Of a stretch of DNA of 6,706 nucleotides, positions 1-6,382 are shown piece by piece; position 1 is the stretch's first letter; each line of letters starts with the position of its first letter. Origin of the DNA: Sulfurimonas sp. (lineage in GTDB: Bacteria > Campylobacterota > Campylobacteria > Campylobacterales > Sulfurimonadaceae); contig JANTGW010000059.1 in the NCBI GenBank assembly GCA_024762705.1, positions 1-6,706 of the forward strand, written 5' to 3'. Below the pieces are notes generated by a model that made no database searches, was not told where the DNA came from, and saw only the letters and a program-made list of their open reading frames with translations. Made by a program: the position numbers and the translations under genes.

Positions 1-395
1 GTGAGCTTGTCCATAAACGAACGTAATTTAGGCTCAAAAACTTTCACCATATCATAACCGATATAGCCGATAAAACCATCGACATAACCGACATTCAACT
101 CTTTTGTGGCAGCTTTGTATTTATTTGTATCTATATTTTTATAGTACTCTTTTAAAAATTCAAAAGGGTTTTCATCTTTAATGTGTTTTGTACCGTTTAT
201 GTCTGTATAGATTGTTTTGTCATCTATATACTGCAGGCGTTCTCTTGCACCGATACAGATAAAACTGTAATTTCCTTCACTTTGTCCGGCACTTTCAAAA
301 AGATAGGTTACTTCTTCTTTGAAAAGTTCTTTTAGTTTTGAATAAACAGCAATAGGGGCTAACTGGTCTTGTGTAAATTGTTTAGAATATATCAA
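1..395 (-). CDS. trpE: Anthranilate synthase component I, N-terminal part (cut by window edge)
   Basis: Anthranilate synthase component I converts chorismate plus ammonia or glutamine nitrogen to anthranilate, the first committed step of tryptophan synthesis. Only the first 131 codons are visible, about a quarter of the usual length, so the chorismate-binding core lies outside the window. The visible part matches the TrpE N-terminal domain: YLFESAGQSEGNYSFI (residues 31-46) corresponds to the family's LLES...G.YSFIG segment, whose Ser (here Ser35) takes part in tryptophan feedback binding. It continues with FIGYIGYDMVKVFEPKL (108-124), the typical G.hGYhGYD...FE motif. The start is TTG at 393-395: an in-frame TAA lies two codons upstream (399-401) and AAGG (402-405) sits 6 bases before it. 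It follows the SPOR gene by 16 bases and is probably co-transcribed. PabB or another chorismate-using relative is possible; the ESA motif favours TrpE. Confidence 0.85.
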   Translation of the reverse strand, partial: MIYSKQFTQDQLAPIAVYSKLKELFKEEVTYLFESAGQSEGNYSFICIGARERLQYIDDKTIYTDINGTKHIKDENPFEFLKEYYKNIDTNKYKAATKELNVGYVDGFIGYIGYDMVKVFEPKLRSFMDKL

Positions 396-405
396 TGTTT
401 ACCTT
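393..405 (-). promoter_or_regulatory. Ribosome binding site and TTG start of trpE
   Basis: On the minus strand AAGGT (401-405) is followed after a short A-rich spacer by TTG (393-395). No ATG or GTG lies between the in-frame stop at 399-401 and the conserved coding sequence, so TTG is the only plausible start. A gene finder that needs ATG would miss this gene fragment. Confidence 0.7.
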
Positions 406-411
406 GTAAAA

Positions 412-1053
412 TTATAATTTTACTAAAAATGCACCCGGCTCAATTTTGGCACGAATAACACGTTTAGCATCATCTGCTTCTTTTTGTGTTGTAAATGGAC
501 CAACCAACACTTTATTAAGTGTTTTACCGTTGAGCGTAACTTTATGATATCTATACGCATACCCTAAATCTGAAATAGACTTTAAAAACTTTTTATTTGG
601 CGTATACTTTGAAAATGACCCAACCTGTATGTAATATTTTATACGTGAGGTTGTTTGAGGCTTGGGAGTTACTTCTTTTTTGCTAGCAACGACAGGCTTC
701 TTTTGAGGTACTACAACTTTTTGTTCCTCTTGTGTACTTTCCTGTTTGAGCTTTTGGGCAATCTTATCCAAATCTTCATCGCTTGATGGGTTTTCCTCTA
801 TCACTTCGACTTCTTCAAAAAGAGGTTCTTCAGGTGTTTCTTGAGCAACGCTCTGTGCTTGTGCTTGAGGCTCAGGTGGCAATACGGCTTGAGGCAGGTT
901 GTTGGTACCTTGTGAACTGAGTGAATTCATAAGCATTACTACTACTATTAAGATAATACCCAATGTAGCAACAGCGAGAATTATTTTTTTGTTTGAGCTT
1001 GAAGAGCCGTTTTTATTTAGGACAATATCACTTAATTCATTCTTATCATTCAT
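412..1053 (-). CDS. Single-pass inner-membrane protein with periplasmic SPOR domain
   Basis: This 213-residue protein has the layout of a bitopic SPOR protein. A short hydrophilic N-terminus (1-22) precedes one membrane helix (about 23-43, IILAVATLGIILIVVVMLM). Then comes a long low-complexity periplasmic linker rich in Pro, Gln, Glu and Lys (about 50-136). It ends in a SPOR domain (about 138-213) that opens with YYIQVGSFSK and includes KVLVGPFTTQKEADD. SPOR domains bind peptidoglycan stripped of stem peptides at division sites, so a septal or cell-wall role is likely, but the specific function is inference. It resembles the C. jejuni protein encoded next to DUF1882 (about Cj0404). The ATG is supported by GAGG (1061-1064) 7 bases upstream. 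A 58-base gap holding a promoter-like sequence separates it from DUF1882; trpE follows after 16 bases. Confidence 0.88.
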   Translation of the reverse strand: MNDKNELSDIVLNKNGSSSSNKKIILAVATLGIILIVVVMLMNSLSSQGTNNLPQAVLPPEPQAQAQSVAQETPEEPLFEEVEVIEENPSSDEDLDKIAQKLKQESTQEEQKVVVPQKKPVVASKKEVTPKPQTTSRIKYYIQVGSFSKYTPNKKFLKSISDLGYAYRYHKVTLNGKTLNKVLVGPFTTQKEADDAKRVIRAKIEPGAFLVKL

Positions 1054-1081
1054 AGGATTACCTCAATTTTTTATTTACTCT

Positions 1082-1110
1082 ATAATACCAAAAATATACT
1101 AAAGAAACAA
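1082..1110 (-). promoter_or_regulatory. Candidate promoter of the SPOR-trpE pair
   Basis: In the gap between DUF1882 and the SPOR gene, the minus strand carries TG-G-TATTAT: an extended -10 with the TG at 1089-1090 and the hexamer at 1082-1087. A weak -35 TTGTTT lies at 1105-1110, with a 17-base spacer. Transcription would start near 1075, leaving a leader of about 22 bases that contains the GAGG ribosome site. The hexamers are five of six and three of six matches to the sigma-70 consensus. The surrounding AT-rich sequence makes chance matches possible. Confidence 0.45.
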
Positions 1111-1111
1111 A

Positions 1112-1654
1112 TTACATATGCTTCGACCAGGAAGCTCCGCGCTCTTTTGCATAGACTTCATAAGGAAGTGTCAATATGTTGTATTCGTCCGGCATGTCGT
1201 TGTTTGGAAACATTCTCCACTGCTTTGGCTGTTTAGCAGCAAGTTTCATACTTATCATTTTTCCAAGTTGTATAGCTTCTTGCAGTGTTGTATGACCTTT
1301 ATGAATATACACATGTAAATGGCCTTTTGTTTTTGTTTCATAGGCAGTAAAGTTAATAAAGCCTTCTTCACGTAAAAGAAGTTGTGCTTTATGATAGAAC
1401 CGTTCAGGGTCTCTGCCATTGTAATCTATGACAATATTTTCGACTTTATTGTTTTTATTGACAAGTGAATGCGCAACGGTTATTTCACCTTTAAGATGTT
1501 TATTGATAACCGATTGATTCAAAGGTTCATTTACTTTTTCAAATTTATTGTAAAAAGTACGGCCTTTAAAGGTGATTTTATCTACTACTGTATCTCTTTT
1601 GATCCAATAGTGGTCACTTACCATTTTTATAAGCTTTAAATCCATTCCCGTCAT
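1112..1654 (-). CDS. DUF1882-family protein; resembles a degenerate AEP primase domain
   Basis: This 180-residue protein matches the DUF1882 family, a Campylobacterota protein encoded beside glyA (about Cj0403 in C. jejuni). No function is established that I know of. From memory of the family, its motif order follows that of archaeo-eukaryotic primase domains of the TOTE type. [17 protein letters not shown] (48-64) resembles the entry segment with HLxG. NIVIDYNG (73-80) sits where hhhDxD is expected. A helix and [12 protein letters not shown] (106-117) then match motif II, with His114 as the conserved His. Finally [19 protein letters not shown] (147-165) matches the FPNxD...GNxIxLP end segment. 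The second acidic residue of motif I is Asn79 and the acid before the FPN segment is missing (Trp146), so polymerase activity is doubtful. The ATG has AGGG (1662-1665) 7 bases upstream, right after the glyA stop; a second ATG at codon 4 is an alternative. The 11-base gap indicates co-transcription with glyA. DUF1882 identity is solid; the primase link is inference. Confidence 0.8.
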   Translation of the reverse strand: MTGMDLKLIKMVSDHYWIKRDTVVDKITFKGRTFYNKFEKVNEPLNQSVINKHLKGEITVAHSLVNKNNKVENIVIDYNGRDPERFYHKAQLLLREEGFINFTAYETKTKGHLHVYIHKGHTTLQEAIQLGKMISMKLAAKQPKQWRMFPNNDMPDEYNILTLPYEVYAKERGASWSKHM

Positions 1655-1665
1655 TGCAAGGCCCT

Positions 1666-2913
1666 TTAGTAAGTCGGTTGATTATAAATTACAAAATTCT
1701 GTGCAAGCTCTTTAAGCTCTTCTTTTATCTTAGCTTGAAGCTCTGTGTTGTTAATGTCGTCTAAAACATCCGCCATTTTGTTTGCTATGAATTCAAATTC
1801 TTTTTCTTTCATACCGCGGGATGTAAGTGCAGGAGAACCGACACGAATACCTGAAGTGACAAATGGACTTCTCGTCTCACCCGGAACTGTATTTTTGTTT
1901 ACAGTGATACCTGCATTTCCAAGTGCTGCATCAGCATCTTTTCCTGAAATTTCACGACCTACAAAGCTAATAAGTACCAAGTGGTTGTCTGTACCGCCAC
2001 TTACCACATCATAACCGCGTTTCATCATCACTTCAGCTAAGACATTAGCATTCGCTTTTACCTGTTTTGCATAATCTTTCCATTCCGGTGCAAGATTGTG
2101 TTTAAAACCAACTGCTTTTGCAGCGATTACATGTACTAAAGGCCCGCCTTGAAGTGCAGGGAAGATTGCAGAGTTGATCTTCTTCGCTATATCCTCATCG
2201 TTCGTCATGATCATACCGCCGCGAGGACCTGCAAGCGTTTTATGTGTCGTTGTCGTTACAACATGGGCATGAGGGAATGGGCTAGGGTGTTCACCCGCTG
2301 CTACTAGACCTGCAATGTGTGCAATGTCAGCAAACAAAATTGCGCCTACTTCATCAGCGATTTCACGGAATTTTGCAAAATCGATTTCACGTGCATATGC
2401 AGAAGCACCACAAACAATGATTTTTGGCTGTACAATTTTAGCAATGTCTAAAACTCTCTCATAATTAATTCGTCCGTCAAGTTCTACACCATAAGTGAAG
2501 CTAGAGTAGTTCTTTCCTGAAAAACTTGGCTTTGAACCATGTGTCAAGTGCCCACCATGACTTAGATCCATACCTAAAAGTTTATCTCCTGCTTTTAAGA
2601 GTGCTGCATATACTGCACCGTTTGCTTGGGAACCGGAGTGAGGCTGTACATTTGCATAATTACAACCAAATAATTTACATGCTCTGTCAATTGCTAATTG
2701 TTCTACGCTGTCTGCATATTCACAACCGCCATAGTAACGTTTTGCAGGGTAACCTTCTGCATATTTATTTGTAAATACAGAACCCATAGCTTCCATTACT
2801 GCCGGTAATGTAAAGTTCTCACTTGCTATCATTTCCAAGTGGTTTGTCTGTCTCTCTAACTCTTTTTCGCATAAGTTATAAACTTCTTCGTCATACTCTT
2901 TTAAAAAACTCAT
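1666..2913 (-). CDS. glyA: Serine hydroxymethyltransferase
   Basis: This cytosolic PLP enzyme interconverts serine plus tetrahydrofolate with glycine plus 5,10-methylene-tetrahydrofolate, the main source of one-carbon units. At 415 residues it is full length (E. coli GlyA is about 417). Visible family motifs in order are: IASENF (29-34); [19 protein letters not shown] (50-68), with Ala57 where many relatives have Gly; the PLP-contacting DIAHIAG (196-202); [16 protein letters not shown] (218-233), with Lys225 as the Schiff-base lysine; and [14 protein letters not shown] (354-367), where Arg357 should bind the substrate carboxylate. The ATG at 2911-2913 has AAGGA (2924-2928) 10 bases upstream. 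In C. jejuni glyA directly follows lysS; here rrc lies between them on the other strand, so glyA needs its own promoter in 2914-3057. The DUF1882 gene follows after 11 bases. Confidence 0.98.
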   Translation of the reverse strand: MSFLKEYDEEVYNLCEKELERQTNHLEMIASENFTLPAVMEAMGSVFTNKYAEGYPAKRYYGGCEYADSVEQLAIDRACKLFGCNYANVQPHSGSQANGAVYAALLKAGDKLLGMDLSHGGHLTHGSKPSFSGKNYSSFTYGVELDGRINYERVLDIAKIVQPKIIVCGASAYAREIDFAKFREIADEVGAILFADIAHIAGLVAAGEHPSPFPHAHVVTTTTHKTLAGPRGGMIMTNDEDIAKKINSAIFPALQGGPLVHVIAAKAVGFKHNLAPEWKDYAKQVKANANVLAEVMMKRGYDVVSGGTDNHLVLISFVGREISGKDADAALGNAGITVNKNTVPGETRSPFVTSGIRVGSPALTSRGMKEKEFEFIANKMADVLDDINNTELQAKIKEELKELAQNFVIYNQPTY

Positions 2914-2957
2914 GGTGTAAAATTCCTTGTCAAATTAAAAATATGCTTATTGTACTG

Positions 2958-3003
2958 AAAATATAATAATTTTGTTCTGAATAAATTGAGAGTATTATAT
3001 TTT
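2958..3003. repeat. Perfect 11-base inverted repeat in the glyA/rrc divergent region
   Basis: AAAATATAATA at 2958-2968 is repeated as its exact reverse complement TATTATATTTT at 2993-3003, with a 24-base spacer. Each arm contains TATAAT reading inwards: plus strand 2962-2967 and minus strand 2994-2999. It could be a paired operator, two facing -10 elements, or chance in very AT-rich DNA. A long A/T-only stem with a 24-base loop is a poor terminator. Confidence 0.5.
2994..2999 (-). promoter_or_regulatory. glyA: Candidate -10 element of the glyA promoter
   Basis: A perfect TATAAT on the minus strand lies 80 bases before the glyA ATG, which would give a leader of about 74 bases. No recognisable -35 hexamer is seen at the normal distance. 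Campylobacterota promoters often lack one, so this does not rule it out. It is the best -10 match for glyA in the region but is not proven. Confidence 0.35.
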
Positions 3004-3029
3004 TTCTGTTAGTTTTTCTATGTAATAAT
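3001..3029 (+). promoter_or_regulatory. rrc: Candidate rrc promoter
   Basis: Two T-runs (3001-3005 and 3013-3017) lead into TATGTAATAAT (3019-3029), which has a -10-like AATAAT at 3024-3029 but no TTGACA. Spaced T-runs before a -10 are typical of Campylobacterota sigma-70 promoters. Transcription would start near 3036, leaving a leader of about 22 bases with AAAGG (3046-3050) 7 bases before the rrc ATG. The perfect TATAAT at 2962-2967 further upstream is an alternative with a leader of about 84 bases. Confidence 0.4.
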
Positions 3030-3057
3030 GGTGTAATATCAAGATAAAGGCCATATT

Positions 3058-3714
3058 ATGAGAAAATACGAAACATATAGATGTAACAAGTGTGGAAACA
3101 TTGTAGAATTACAAGAAGTTGGCGGCGGAGAGTTACATTGTTGCGGGCAAGCTATGGAGATGATTACATCAAATCTTACCTTGGTCAATCTTATGAAAGC
3201 TTTTGCAGGAGAATCACAAGCTAGAAACAAATATGAGTTTTATGCAAAAGTAGCACAAAAAGAAGGTTATAGAGATATAGCAGCACACTTTCAAAGAGCA
3301 GCAAATAATGAAAAAGAGCATGCAAAATTAGAGTTTGCACTGCATAACAGGCTTAAAAATAAAAGTGAAGAAAGTTTTGGTAATACAATGCAAAACCTTC
3401 AAGATGCTATAAACGGTGAGCATTATGAAAATTCTGATATGTATCCGGAATTTGCGAAAATTGCAAAAGAAGAGGGGGATATAGAAGCTGCAGCACTTTT
3501 CACTGCAATAGGCAAAGTAGAAATAGAGCATGAAAAAATGTATAAAATGCTTTTAGAAAGACTTACTTCAGGTCATGAGTTTGAAAGTGATGAAGAAGAA
3601 GCTTGGATATGTGAAGTGTGCGGTCATGTACATTATGGAAAAAAACCACCGAAAAAATGTCCGGTATGCAGACACCCTCAAGAATACTTTTCAAGACTTA
3701 TCGAGAGCAAATAA
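3058..3714 (+). CDS. rrc: Desulforubrerythrin (desulforedoxin-rubrerythrin-rubredoxin fusion)
   Basis: This cytoplasmic non-haem iron protein probably reduces hydrogen peroxide to water using electrons from a rubredoxin-type reductase. Three iron modules are visible in 218 residues. The N-terminal desulforedoxin-like domain (about 1-37) has Cys9, Cys12 and the adjacent pair Cys28-Cys29. The four-helix diiron domain (about 38-170) has the complete rubrerythrin ligand set: Glu52 (AGESQARNKY), Glu85 and His88 (NNEKEHA), Glu121 and Glu124 (GEHYE), and Glu155 and His158 (EIEH). The C-terminal rubredoxin domain (about 182-214) has Cys185/Cys188 and Cys201/Cys204. This is the architecture of C. jejuni Rrc (desulforubrerythrin). 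ATG is supported by AAAGG 7 bases upstream. It is the only plus-strand gene, transcribed divergently from glyA and convergently with lysS, and it has its own terminator. It interrupts a lysS-glyA pair that is contiguous in C. jejuni. Peroxide- or iron-dependent control is plausible but not shown. Confidence 0.95.
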   Translation: MRKYETYRCNKCGNIVELQEVGGGELHCCGQAMEMITSNLTLVNLMKAFAGESQARNKYEFYAKVAQKEGYRDIAAHFQRAANNEKEHAKLEFALHNRLKNKSEESFGNTMQNLQDAINGEHYENSDMYPEFAKIAKEEGDIEAAALFTAIGKVEIEHEKMYKMLLERLTSGHEFESDEEEAWICEVCGHVHYGKKPPKKCPVCRHPQEYFSRLIESK

Positions 3715-3724
3715 ATTTTTTACT

Positions 3725-3758
3725 GATGATGAGTTTTACTCATCATCTTCTTTTTTTT
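3725..3758 (+). terminator. Intrinsic terminator of rrc, inside the lysS 3' end
   Basis: GATGATGAGT (3725-3734) and ACTCATCATC (3738-3747) form a perfect 10-base-pair stem with a TTT loop, followed by TTC and eight T (3748-3758). It begins 11 bases after the rrc stop, the right orientation and distance for a rho-independent terminator. On the minus strand the hairpin is followed by A-rich sequence, so it should act in the plus direction only. The right arm and T-run double as the last codons of lysS. Confidence 0.85.
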
Positions 3759-5256
3759 GAGACTCTTCATTAGTTATCGGCTTCATAGCAGGAAAGAGTA
3801 AAACATCGCGTATGCTGTGTTCATTTGTAAGTAGCATTACTAGTCTGTCTATTCCTATTCCTTGACCTGCTGTAGGTGCCATACCATAGCTAAGTGCCTC
3901 AACGAAATCACTGTCCATTTCATGTGCTTCATCATCACCGCTCTCTTTGGCATCCATTTGCCCTTCAAAACGAGCAAGTTGGTCGACCGGGTCGTTAAGC
4001 TCGCTGAATGCATTGGCAATTTCACGGCCTGCAATGAAAAGCTCAAAGCGTTCTGTAATTTCTGGATGCTCATCATTTCTTCGTGCAAGTGGAGAAATCT
4101 CAACAGGGTAATCAGTAATGAAAGTAGGGTCTATGAGTTTATGCTCAACGAACTCGTCAAAAAGTTCACCTTGGAGCTGACCTAAGTTCATACCAGGTTG
4201 TACACTGATACCTTTTTCTTTTAAATAAGCAACAATTTTTTCTTTGTCTTTTGTAACATCTGCAGGAACTCCACCGACAGTTGTTAAAGATTCAATGAGT
4301 GGAATTTCCTGGAAGTTATCGAAGTTTATTTCCATTTCACCGTATGGCAAAAGCGTCGGCAGATCTAAATGCTCAAACAGATACTTAAAATACTCCTTTG
4401 TGATTTCGATCAAATCTTTATACGTTTTATATGCCCAGTAAAATTCGATAGAGGTGAATTCAGGATTATGAGTCGCATCCATCCCTTCATTTCTAAAGTT
4501 ACGGTTGATCTCAAAGACTGCTTCAAAACCGCCAACGATGAGACGTTTTAAGTAAAGTTCAGGTGCAATTCTAAGGTATCTGTCAACACCGAGTGCATTA
4601 TGGTGCGTTACAAATGGCTTTGCATTTGCGCCGCCGGCAATTGGGTGCATCATAGGTGTTTCAACTTCTAAAAAGCCCTTGTCTTCAAAGAAACGGCGTG
4701 TCAATGAGATGACACGAGAACGGATCTGAAAGGTTTTTCTCACTTCTGAGTTCATGATAAGGTCAAGATATCTTTTTCTATAACGTATCTCTTTGTCTGT
4801 AACACCATGAAATTTTTCCGGAAGCGGTGAAATTGCCTTTGTTAGAATTTTGAGGCTGTCTGCATGAAGTGAAAGTTCACCTTTGCCTGTTACAAAAGGG
4901 TAACCGCTGACTTCTATAATATCGCCTACTTCTATGTTCTTTTTGAAGATAGTATTGTAAAAATCTTCAGGCAGGTTGTCACGGGCAACATATACTTGCA
5001 GCATTCCGCTTTCATCTTCAATTTTGACAAAACTTGCCTTACCCATGATTCTTAGTAGTTTAATACGTCCACTGACCGTATAGTGTCTGTTCTCATCACG
5101 TTTTTCTTCTGTCTGTTGGATATCAGAGTTTACATTAAGATATTTCTCGATTGTCGTATTTCTTTGAGAATCATTTGAATAAGGGTTATAGCCTGCTTCT
5201 TTTAAGGCATTTGCTTTTTCTATTCTTTGTTGTACATATTTATTTTCAAAAATCAA
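3736..5256 (-). CDS. lysS: Lysyl-tRNA synthetase, class II
   Basis: This cytosolic enzyme charges tRNA-Lys with lysine using ATP. With the chosen start it has 506 residues, normal for class II LysRS. An N-terminal helix (about 6-24) precedes the OB-fold anticodon-binding domain (about 58-140, opening YTVSGRI). The catalytic core carries motif 1 ([20 protein letters not shown], 195-214), motif 2 ([19 protein letters not shown], 254-272) and motif 3 ([14 protein letters not shown], 464-477). The start is TTG (5254-5256), giving [25 protein letters not shown] lies 7 bases upstream and family similarity begins there. The longest frame begins at a GTG at 5301, inside fur; its extra 15 residues are mostly Lys and Arg and have no good ribosome site. 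The gene follows fur by 20 bases. Its last codons (KKEDDE, stop TAA 3736-3738) are read through the rrc terminator sequence. Confidence 0.97.
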   Translation of the reverse strand: MIFENKYVQQRIEKANALKEAGYNPYSNDSQRNTTIEKYLNVNSDIQQTEEKRDENRHYTVSGRIKLLRIMGKASFVKIEDESGMLQVYVARDNLPEDFYNTIFKKNIEVGDIIEVSGYPFVTGKGELSLHADSLKILTKAISPLPEKFHGVTDKEIRYRKRYLDLIMNSEVRKTFQIRSRVISLTRRFFEDKGFLEVETPMMHPIAGGANAKPFVTHHNALGVDRYLRIAPELYLKRLIVGGFEAVFEINRNFRNEGMDATHNPEFTSIEFYWAYKTYKDLIEITKEYFKYLFEHLDLPTLLPYGEMEINFDNFQEIPLIESLTTVGGVPADVTKDKEKIVAYLKEKGISVQPGMNLGQLQGELFDEFVEHKLIDPTFITDYPVEISPLARRNDEHPEITERFELFIAGREIANAFSELNDPVDQLARFEGQMDAKESGDDEAHEMDSDFVEALSYGMAPTAGQGIGIDRLVMLLTNEHSIRDVLLFPAMKPITNEESQKKEDDE

Positions 5257-5268
5257 TAATTTTTCCTT
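5254..5268 (-). promoter_or_regulatory. lysS: Ribosome binding site that sets the lysS TTG start
   Basis: On the minus strand AAGGA (5264-5268) is 7 bases before TTG (5254-5256), an optimal spacing. The site lies in the fur-lysS gap, after the fur stop at 5277-5279. This argues for the TTG start and against the GTG at 5299-5301, which would overlap fur by 25 bases. Confidence 0.8.
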
Positions 5269-5276
5269 CTTTGTAT

Positions 5277-5762
5277 TTAGTGCTTTTCTTTTTCCTGGCA
5301 CTCTTTGCAGATTCCGTATATTTGCATAGAATGATCAGTCATTTTAAATCCGAGTTGTTTTGTTATAGCCTGCTGGCGTTTTTCAATCTCTTCATCCACA
5401 AATTCAGTGATTTTTCCACATTCTGTGCAGATTAGATGGTCATGGTGTACTTTTACACCAAGCTCATATTTTTTTCCCTGTGCTCCAAAAGAAAGAGAAG
5501 TTACTACATGTGAATCTTCAAGCAGAGAAAGCGTTCTGTATACAGTTGCTATTCCTGTATTGAGTTCAGGGTATTTCTCTTGTATTAGGTGGTGAAGTGC
5601 TTCAGGAGTGAGGTGCTCGTCAGAATTGTAGAGTGTTTCCAGGATTACTTCGCGTTGAATGGTGAACTTGAGATTGTTTTTTTTCAACAACTGTTTGAAG
5701 TCATTGAGCAGTTGTTCATATTTTACTGTTTTATCGTTAAAATCTGTCGTTACATTTGCCAT
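5277..5762 (-). CDS. fur: Ferric uptake regulator Fur
   Basis: Fur is a dimeric cytoplasmic repressor that senses ferrous iron and controls iron uptake and related genes. The 161 residues comprise an N-terminal winged helix (about 15-95, recognition segment [14 protein letters not shown], 69-82) and a metal-binding dimerisation domain. Structural zinc ligands are two CxxC pairs, Cys112/Cys115 and Cys152/Cys155, the pattern known from H. pylori Fur. The regulatory-site residues expected by comparison are present: Glu100, His106, His107, Asp108, His109, Glu127 and His144. The full ligand set and the HHDH motif favour Fur over PerR, Zur or Nur, though these paralogues are close. The ATG is preceded by a weak AAGAG (5771-5775), 8 bases upstream, inside the cvpA end. 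It starts 2 bases after the cvpA stop, so it may be translationally coupled. The order cvpA-fur-lysS matches that I recall from C. jejuni. No separate promoter is evident. Confidence 0.93.
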   Translation of the reverse strand: MANVTTDFNDKTVKYEQLLNDFKQLLKKNNLKFTIQREVILETLYNSDEHLTPEALHHLIQEKYPELNTGIATVYRTLSLLEDSHVVTSLSFGAQGKKYELGVKVHHDHLICTECGKITEFVDEEIEKRQQAITKQLGFKMTDHSMQIYGICKECQEKEKH

Positions 5763-5764
5763 AA

Positions 5765-6382
5765 TTATTTCTCTTGTATTTTATTTTTGATCTCATCAAC
5801 TTCTTTGAGAGTTGCAGCTGTAATGTTGTCTTCAATCTTTTGCTGTACCTCGGCACTGCCTTGGGAAATTGTTGTATTTATATCACTGGAAATTTCTGTA
5901 GGGTCTATTTTCATGATATATCCTCCAGTTTCCACCAATACGGGAAACAATACACTGGATTTGAGTGCAGAATCGAGTGTTGTTCTGATTGCTTTTACAT
6001 TATAAACCGCAAAGGCGATGACTGAAGCGATTAAGAAAAACTTGCTTGCACCTACGATAAATCCTAAAATTCTGTCGACCGGACCCAAACCGCTTAAAGA
6101 GCTTAGCTTTTTAAAAGCAAGACCTATGAGGACCATAATAAGCCAAAATACCGCAAGGGTTATAAGAAAACCTGTGAAATTTATAGCAGGTTCATTAGAA
6201 AATTTAAATATTGCATCACTTAAATAATGACCTATACTGTCACCAAATCTAGATGCAACAAAAAGACCGCCTATGATTCCTATAAGACCAAAAACCTCTT
6301 TGAAAAAGCCGTTTAATACACCTTTTAAACCAAGAAGCAAAATTATAATTGCTGCAACAATATCAAAATAATTAAAGTCCAT
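5765..6382 (-). CDS. cvpA: CvpA-family membrane protein
   Basis: This 205-residue protein matches the CvpA (colicin V production) family, small inner-membrane proteins linked in other bacteria to envelope and bile-stress resistance; the molecular function is unclear. Four membrane segments are visible: about 7-24, 29-44, 68-90 and 107-127. The family's glycine-rich segment between and through helices 1 and 2 is present (GLKGVLNGFFKEVFGLIGI, 18-36), as is GLGPVDRILGFIVG (98-111) before helix 4. A hydrophilic, mostly charged tail (about 160-205) probably forms an amphipathic helix. The ATG is supported by GGAG (6390-6393) 7 bases upstream and overlaps the end of the cyclase gene by 11 bases in another frame, so coupling is likely. 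fur follows after 2 bases. Confidence 0.9.
   Translation of the reverse strand: MDFNYFDIVAAIIILLLGLKGVLNGFFKEVFGLIGIIGGLFVASRFGDSIGHYLSDAIFKFSNEPAINFTGFLITLAVFWLIMVLIGLAFKKLSSLSGLGPVDRILGFIVGASKFFLIASVIAFAVYNVKAIRTTLDSALKSSVLFPVLVETGGYIMKIDPTEISSDINTTISQGSAEVQQKIEDNITAATLKEVDEIKNKIQEK

Noticed and set aside
899..1102. Plus-strand open frame of 67 codons over the SPOR gene
   Set aside because: It lies antisense to the membrane helix and N-terminus of the SPOR protein, has no ribosome site, and its product has no recognisable domain. It is a shadow of the real gene.
2914..3057. Riboswitch or small RNA in the glyA leader
   Set aside because: The region is almost pure A/T with no conserved glycine or other riboswitch core and no GC-bearing stem; only promoter-like elements and the AT inverted repeat are visible.
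3725..3747. The same hairpin as a bidirectional terminator serving lysS
   Set aside because: On the minus strand the stem is followed by AGTAAAAAATTT rather than a T-run, so intrinsic termination in that direction is not supported.
3751..3758. Run of eight T at the lysS end as a slippage site
   Set aside because: It is better explained as the T-tract of the rrc terminator, and slippage would only alter the last few LysS residues.
5677..5684. Run of eight T (eight A in the fur coding strand) as a phase-variable switch
   Set aside because: The tract encodes Lys-Lys-Asn in frame near the fur N-terminus. A8 runs are common in AT-rich genomes and phase variation in this phylum mostly uses G/C runs; nothing else suggests switching of fur.
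5589..6005. Plus-strand open frame of 138 codons over fur and cvpA
   Set aside because: It crosses the fur-cvpA junction antisense to two confidently identified genes. Its hydrophobic, Phe-rich product is what the reverse strand of A-rich coding sequence gives.
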